Shown piece after piece: positions 60,089 to 64,000 of a stretch of DNA of 64,000 bases. The position numbers and the translations under genes are program-made. Below the pieces are notes generated by a model, which saw only the letters and a list, made by a program, of their open reading frames with translations, did no database searches and was not told the origin of the DNA. Numbering within the stretch: the first letter of the stretch is position 1; each line of letters starts with the position of its first letter. Source of the stretch: Przewalskia tangutica (lineage: Eukaryota; Streptophyta; Magnoliopsida; Solanales; Solanaceae). The DNA is taken from the NCBI GenBank assembly GCA_029844215.1, contig CM056733.1, positions 54,511,142 to 54,575,141 of the forward strand, read 5' to 3'.

Positions 60089-61320
60089 TCACTTTATTTT
60101 TAAAAATAATAGAATTCAACAGAGAAAAGAATATAAAAAAACTTGTCATGATTGTGGACTATCTTACAGAAAAATTCCCGAAGAAGTACCTACTAGGTGG
60201 AATTCTTTATATGACCAACTAGTTGTTGCTTATGACTATAGAAAACCTATCACTTTATTTTTTAACGCCCATAATCAAAATCCAAATGATATGATTGTGG
60301 ATAATGATTGGGACAAAATTAAAGAACTTATTGTATTTCTAGAGAATTTTCAACGAGCAACAAAAGAATTTTCTACTTTATATTATCCTACTATTTCAAC
60401 TATGTTGTTTTATATAGCTATAATATTTTTACTTCTTAAAGAATATATGGAAAAACCTGCTTATAAGGCAGCTATTAAAAAAATGTTTATGAAATTAAAG
60501 AAATATTTTATTCCTATTCCCCTATTTATATTATTGGTGATGTATTAAACCCGACTATTAAAGTAGAGGGTTGTAAAAGTCTTATTGAAAATATTTATAA
60601 CTGTATGGACGTACTACTACCTCCAACTCCCAAAAATTTAAATGTTGAGCCACTTATTGAACAAACGCTAGAAGAAGTGTTGAATAGCGTAGAAGATGAA
60701 TGCAAAAAAGTATATCGGCATTACCAGCAAGAAAGTGCTAGTAACCAACCGACTTTCGTACCATCTTCTTCTGCTTCAACACAACCTAAAAAGACTTGCT
60801 TCGCACTAGTATTGATTCTATTGAAAGCCTCAGAAATAGAATGTGCGGTGGTAGCAGTGCTAACCAAATTAGCGAGTTCGATGTTTTTGTTTTGCAGGGT
60901 AATTTACCTTACCAAGCAGTTATCAATGAAGACGGAAAGGAAGATTTGCTGAAATATTGGATGTAGAATGAGAAGACATTTCCGACACTTTCAATGATGG
61001 CCCGAGATATTTTGAACATTCAAGCGTCATCAATCGCTTCTGAAAGCGCTTTTTCTGCAGACAGATTTCAAATAGGAGAGCAAAGACACTCATTAGTCGG
61101 AGACACTGAGATGGCGCATTTATTCAGAGATTGGATACGAGCGGAGCGAAGGAGGTGCGGTCAACCAGAGATTAACGAAGAAGAAGACGAAAACTACAAC
61201 GACATTTTATCTGAATGCATGAGTAGCGACGTGGAACAATTTGACCAAGATATACCAATTACAACCGAAGAACCACACGAAATTATAAAGAAACTAGAAA
61301 AAGTATTTTCAAATTGGTAA
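60089..61320 (+). pseudogene. hAT-A transposase, C-terminal half
   Basis: Continues the gene of 10320-11493. 60089-60540 encodes CHDCGLSYRKIPEEVPTRWN, then SLYDQL and the helical insertion region with VFLENFQRATKEFS. Frame breaks follow near 60530 and 60800-60960. The second break is in the span before a WM-stop-NEKTFP string, where TAG interrupts the dimerisation domain. 60994-61320 is clean: MMARDILNIQASSIASESAF, then HLFRDWIRAERRR and an acidic tail. This is the hAT C-terminal dimerisation domain. With three or more breaks and the Athila-like insertion, the gene is dead here, but the terminal repeats might still be recognised by a related transposase. Confidence 0.92.
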
Positions 61321-61655
61321 TTTATTTCATTGCAATTTTTTAATTTTTCTATGTCTTTTGCAATTTTGTTCAACAACAGTACATTATAATGTTGTAATTC
61401 CGAATCTTGTATATTTCAATGAAATAATTAATAATATAAGAGGCACAAAAACAGCCTTGGGATGTTTTTTTTACACTCTTCTTGTCTTTGTTTAATTATT
61501 TAGTTTATACTTTATAAATATATTATATATATATGAGTATAATACTATAATATTATAATAGTATAATATGAGTATATGAGTCTATGACTATCACTATATG
61601 ACTATATGTTAATGTTACTTTGTTAGTAATTTAGTATTTTTAATTTAGTGGAAAA
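61321..61655 (+). other. AT-rich 3' region of hAT-A
   Basis: No coding signal. 61500-61620 is a TATA/ATATGAGTATA-rich stretch. A run of about 22 A at 61650-61671 precedes the GC-rich terminus. Confidence 0.7.
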
Positions 61656-61671
61656 AAAAAAAAAAAAAAAA

Positions 61672-61886
61672 ACCCGCCCTACCCGTCCTGTCCCGACCCG
61701 ACCCCCTGCCCACCGGGACCGGTACCGGGACGGGACACAGTATCGTCCCGCTAGTCCCGGTCCCGCCTGGCCCGCCCCAGCCCGACCCCACCCCTCCTCT
61801 ACACCCCGACCCCGTCCCGATCCCGCCGGTCCCGATCCCTGTGGGCCCGACCTGGTGGGCCCGACCCGGCCCACTGGTCATCCCTA
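61672..61886 (-). repeat. hAT-A right terminal and GC-rich subterminal region
   Basis: Runs of CCCGACCC, CCGTCCCG and GGGACCGG words match, in inverted orientation, those at 9340-9480 and 9680-9850. The outermost bases, read inward on the minus strand, are TAGGGATGACCAGTGGGCC. Open frames in this tract are compositional. Confidence 0.88.
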
Positions 61887-61894
61887 CTATATTT
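61887..61894. repeat. 8-bp target-site duplication of hAT-A, right
   Basis: CTATATTT, matching 9305-9312. Confidence 0.95.
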
Positions 61895-63699
61895 ACCATT
61901 TGCTTCTAACGAAGATTTGAGCTTCATAAATTTAGTCTTGAGATCTAATCTCATGTCACTTGATTTAGATACATCACTTGTCCCACTCAAAGCAACAGTA
62001 GGGAAATACATAGCCTTATATTCATCAAACAAATCATTTAGGACTTGTTGAACATTCTCAAGCAAACTATCACCCTTCACTTCCCCATACATCTCATGTA
62101 GAGTCAATTGTAAACCAACATTTTTCATCGAAGGATCAAGAATGACAGCCACATAAATAAACATGTTGAACTTTTCTAAACTACCCCAATACTTATCAAA
62201 CTTTTCTTTCATCTTACCAGCAATTGCACTCAATTCTACATCACAAGTACTTTCTAGATATTTTAATGTTCCAAGAGCTGTAGCAATATCAAACAATGCA
62301 CTATTGCACGTGACACTCAAAGAAGCAGAAACATTATTAGTTAAAGTATAAAATTTTTCTAGAAAGATAACAAGCCTCTTGGCCAACAACCAATCATTCT
62401 CATTAGGAGGCACTACATTACTAGGTTCTTTAAGATCTTGTTCTTTATGAAGTTCAAACATACCAAAAACTCGCTCAAATTTTATAGCTGCCATCAACAT
62501 AGTATAAGTTGAGTTCCAACGAGTGGGCACATCAAGTGACAACAAAGATTTGCTCTATATTTTCAAGATTGTTGCAATTTCTTTAAATTTAAGAAGCCTA
62601 ACAGGAGAATTCCTCACAAATTTCACAGTAGCTCGAATTCTTTCAATTGCTTTAAGAGAATTTTTTATTTTCAAACCATCCCAAACAATAAGATTAACAA
62701 TATGAGCGACACATCTCATATGCAAATACTTTCCCTTACTTATTGCACTATCATTTCTTTGAACTATTCTCATCAAGTGACTACAAGCAACATCATTTGA
62801 AGAGGCATTATCAACAGTCACGGTAAAAAGTTTCATATCCCAACTCTCTAAACAAGATTCTATAGTTTTTGCAATTGACTCACCTCTATGACTTGTAATT
62901 GGACAAAAGTTTAGAATTCGTTTTTGCAAATTCCAATCATTGTCTATAAAATGAGCGGTAAGACACATATAGTTGATTCTTTGATTAGATGTCCATGAAT
63001 CAGTTGTCACACAGACTCATTGGCACGACAATTTAAGAAATTCTTTCAATTTTTCTTTTTCCTTCAAATAAAGTTGAAAGCAATCACGCGCCACAGTCAT
63101 ACACGAGGGTACTATAAACTCAGGGCAAGCAACATATATGAAATGCTTAAAACTGGGTTTTTCAACACAACGAAAAGGAAGTTCGTCAACTATCACCATA
63201 TAGCACAACGTTTCCCTAACTTTATTTACATTTAAAACCTAATTTCTCAACTTCCATTCTCCTTATTTATCCGCAACAGCCTCCAAAGTCAATTTACTTT
63301 GATTTTGTTTAATCACATTCTCCGGGTTTAGTAGGCATTGAGTGTATGATTTTTCACATTTTTGTTACCATTAATAGCAGAGTCACACGCAGAAGTTTTA
63401 TGACAATACTTACATTCAGCTCGACGCTTGCCCTCGCCATTAGTCAAATAAAACTTGTATTCTTTCCAATATTCAGCCCTTTGTTTGTTGCAAATAATAT
63501 ATTGTCGTTCCTCCGTTGGCATAATACTTGTCTCTGTGTGGAGTCTATTTGTTGGTGTTAGAGAAGGCAATACAAACTCAGGGTCAGGGACATCCCCTGC
63601 TTCAAAATCTGGTATAGTCGAGTGAGTCGACGGACGAGTCATTTCATCGTCTCTTTTCCTCTTGGATTGGATATCAGATTAAGAGGTACTAGATATCAT
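61895..63699 (-). pseudogene. hAT-B transposase, N-terminal and central part
   Basis: Minus strand. The probable start ATG at 63699-63697 lies just after an intron and reads MISSTS then TAA, an early stop. The frame continues with KRKRDDEMTRPS. The BED finger has Cys77 and Cys80 (CKYC) and a His (NHTLN), numbered from the Met at 63642; a frame break falls just before the last ligand. 63208-63017 gives IVDELPFRCVEKPSFKHF and MTVARDCFQLYL. 63010-62555 gives TTDSWTS (first Asp near 63000) and VDNASSND (second Asp near 62811). A TRWNSTY string and a long helical region with KRLVIFLEKFYTLTNNVSAS (62545-61895) follow. hAT-A cuts the gene at 61894; the dimerisation domain is at 8871-9304. Confidence 0.92.
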
Positions 63700-63822
63700 C
63701 TGCATGTGAATACAAACATTTAATATCATTTAAAATACAAATGAATACAATTTTTTGTTGCACAACTTCAAATGACAAACTAATGAACTATTCCTTAATA
63801 GTAAGTACTAAGTAGTACATAC
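63700..63822 (-). other. Intron in the 5' part of hAT-B (123 bp)
   Basis: On the minus strand it begins GTATGTACTACTT and ends TTCACATGCAG, directly before the probable start codon. AT-rich. Confidence 0.7.
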
Positions 63823-64000
63823 CTTGTCGATAGATTGAGAGACTGAGAGTGAGAGAGGCGACTGAGGCGACTCGACTCTGGAGTCTCGAGTGGACTGGAG
63901 TCTGGAACTCTGGATTGAGAGAAGTGAGAAGCGACAAATTGAGAGATTGAGATTGAGAGGCGACGTTGACGGACGAGTGAGGACTGAAGAGTGAGTAGTG
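63823..64000 (-). other. 5' leader or terminus of hAT-B (to window edge)
   Basis: Rich in GACTGGAGTCTGGA/GAGAGACTGAGAG repeats. Likely the 5' untranslated exon and the start of subterminal repeats. The terminal inverted repeat is not within the window. Confidence 0.5.

Larger units (their letters stand above)
9313..61886 (+). mobile_element. hAT-A transposon, carrying the nested insertions
   Basis: Terminal inverted repeats start TAGATCGACCATGGGTCGG at the left. At the right, read on the minus strand, they start TAGGGATGACCAGTGGGCC. They are related but imperfect, with GC-rich (CCCGACCC/GGGACGGG) subterminal repeats on both sides. Flanked by a perfect 8-bp duplication. Its transposase gene is on the + strand. 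Removing the Athila-like insertion leaves 3979 bp, a normal size for a hAT element. It inserted into the coding sequence of hAT-B. Confidence 0.93.

Noticed and set aside
9664..61886. hAT-A starting at the inner terminal repeat (9664)
   Set aside because: The 8 bases before 9664 (cttatttc) do not match the right flank (ctatattt), whereas those before 9313 match exactly.
61648..61920. Arg/Pro-rich open frames on both strands at the hAT-A right end (also 9323-9526 and 9616-9899)
   Set aside because: Products of the GC-rich subterminal repeats; open on both strands because of composition.
1..64000. tRNA or rRNA genes, or an ordinary host gene
   Set aside because: No cloverleaf, rRNA or multi-exon host gene pattern was seen; the tRNA-like strings are primer binding sites next to LTRs.

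Overview
This window is plant nuclear repeat DNA, probably from a eudicot (Solanaceae would fit the style of the Tekay and hAT elements, but I cannot fix the species). I found no ordinary host gene. Almost every base belongs to one of six transposable-element copies, most stacked inside one another. The evidence for a plant is: Tekay/Del-type Ty3-gypsy elements with an initiator-Met tRNA primer site and a chromodomain; an Athila-like gypsy family primed by tRNA-Asp; BED-finger hAT transposases; and GT-AG introns.

Layout. 1-8283 is a Tekay-type element on the + strand, its 5' LTR cut by the window edge. 8284-9304 is the 3' part of a minus-strand hAT transposon, hAT-B. The rest of hAT-B, its N-terminal two thirds, lies at 61895-64000. 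Between the halves is a 52.6-kb insertion with nested members: hAT-A (9313-61886, 8-bp target duplication) holds an Athila-like tandem array (11494-60083, 5-bp duplication). That array holds a tandem array of a gag-only, Tekay-related element on the minus strand (21009-54039, 5-bp duplication), which holds a complete Tekay-type element (30168-39936, 5-bp duplication). Each of these four insertions is bounded by a target-site duplication that I could read exactly, so their order is fixed: hAT-B, then hAT-A, Athila-like, gag-only array, and Tekay-2 last. Without its guests, hAT-A would be about 4.0 kb, a normal hAT size.

Two of the nested insertions are tandem arrays sharing LTRs: LTR-int-LTR-int-LTR for the Athila-like family, and LTR-int-LTR-int-LTR-int-LTR for the gag-only family. 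The gag-only family (TR-GAG type) has Tekay-like LTR ends, primer site and Gag but no protease, RT, RNase H or integrase. It is presumably mobilised by a Tekay element such as Tekay-1 or Tekay-2. The Athila-like family keeps gag and protease but lacks RT, RNase H and integrase. Instead it carries an ORF resembling the 'putative plant transposon protein' domain.

A caution on broken genes: between repeat copies, many differences fall at CTG/CAG/CCGG/CCTGG words, which are rearranged or shortened (for example CTG read as TCG or CCG, CAG as CG). One copy, around 49600-50050, is nearly free of this. The pattern looks more like base-calling error at CHG-methylated cytosines than decay. Many frameshifts in the Tekay and gag-only reading frames may therefore be artefacts.
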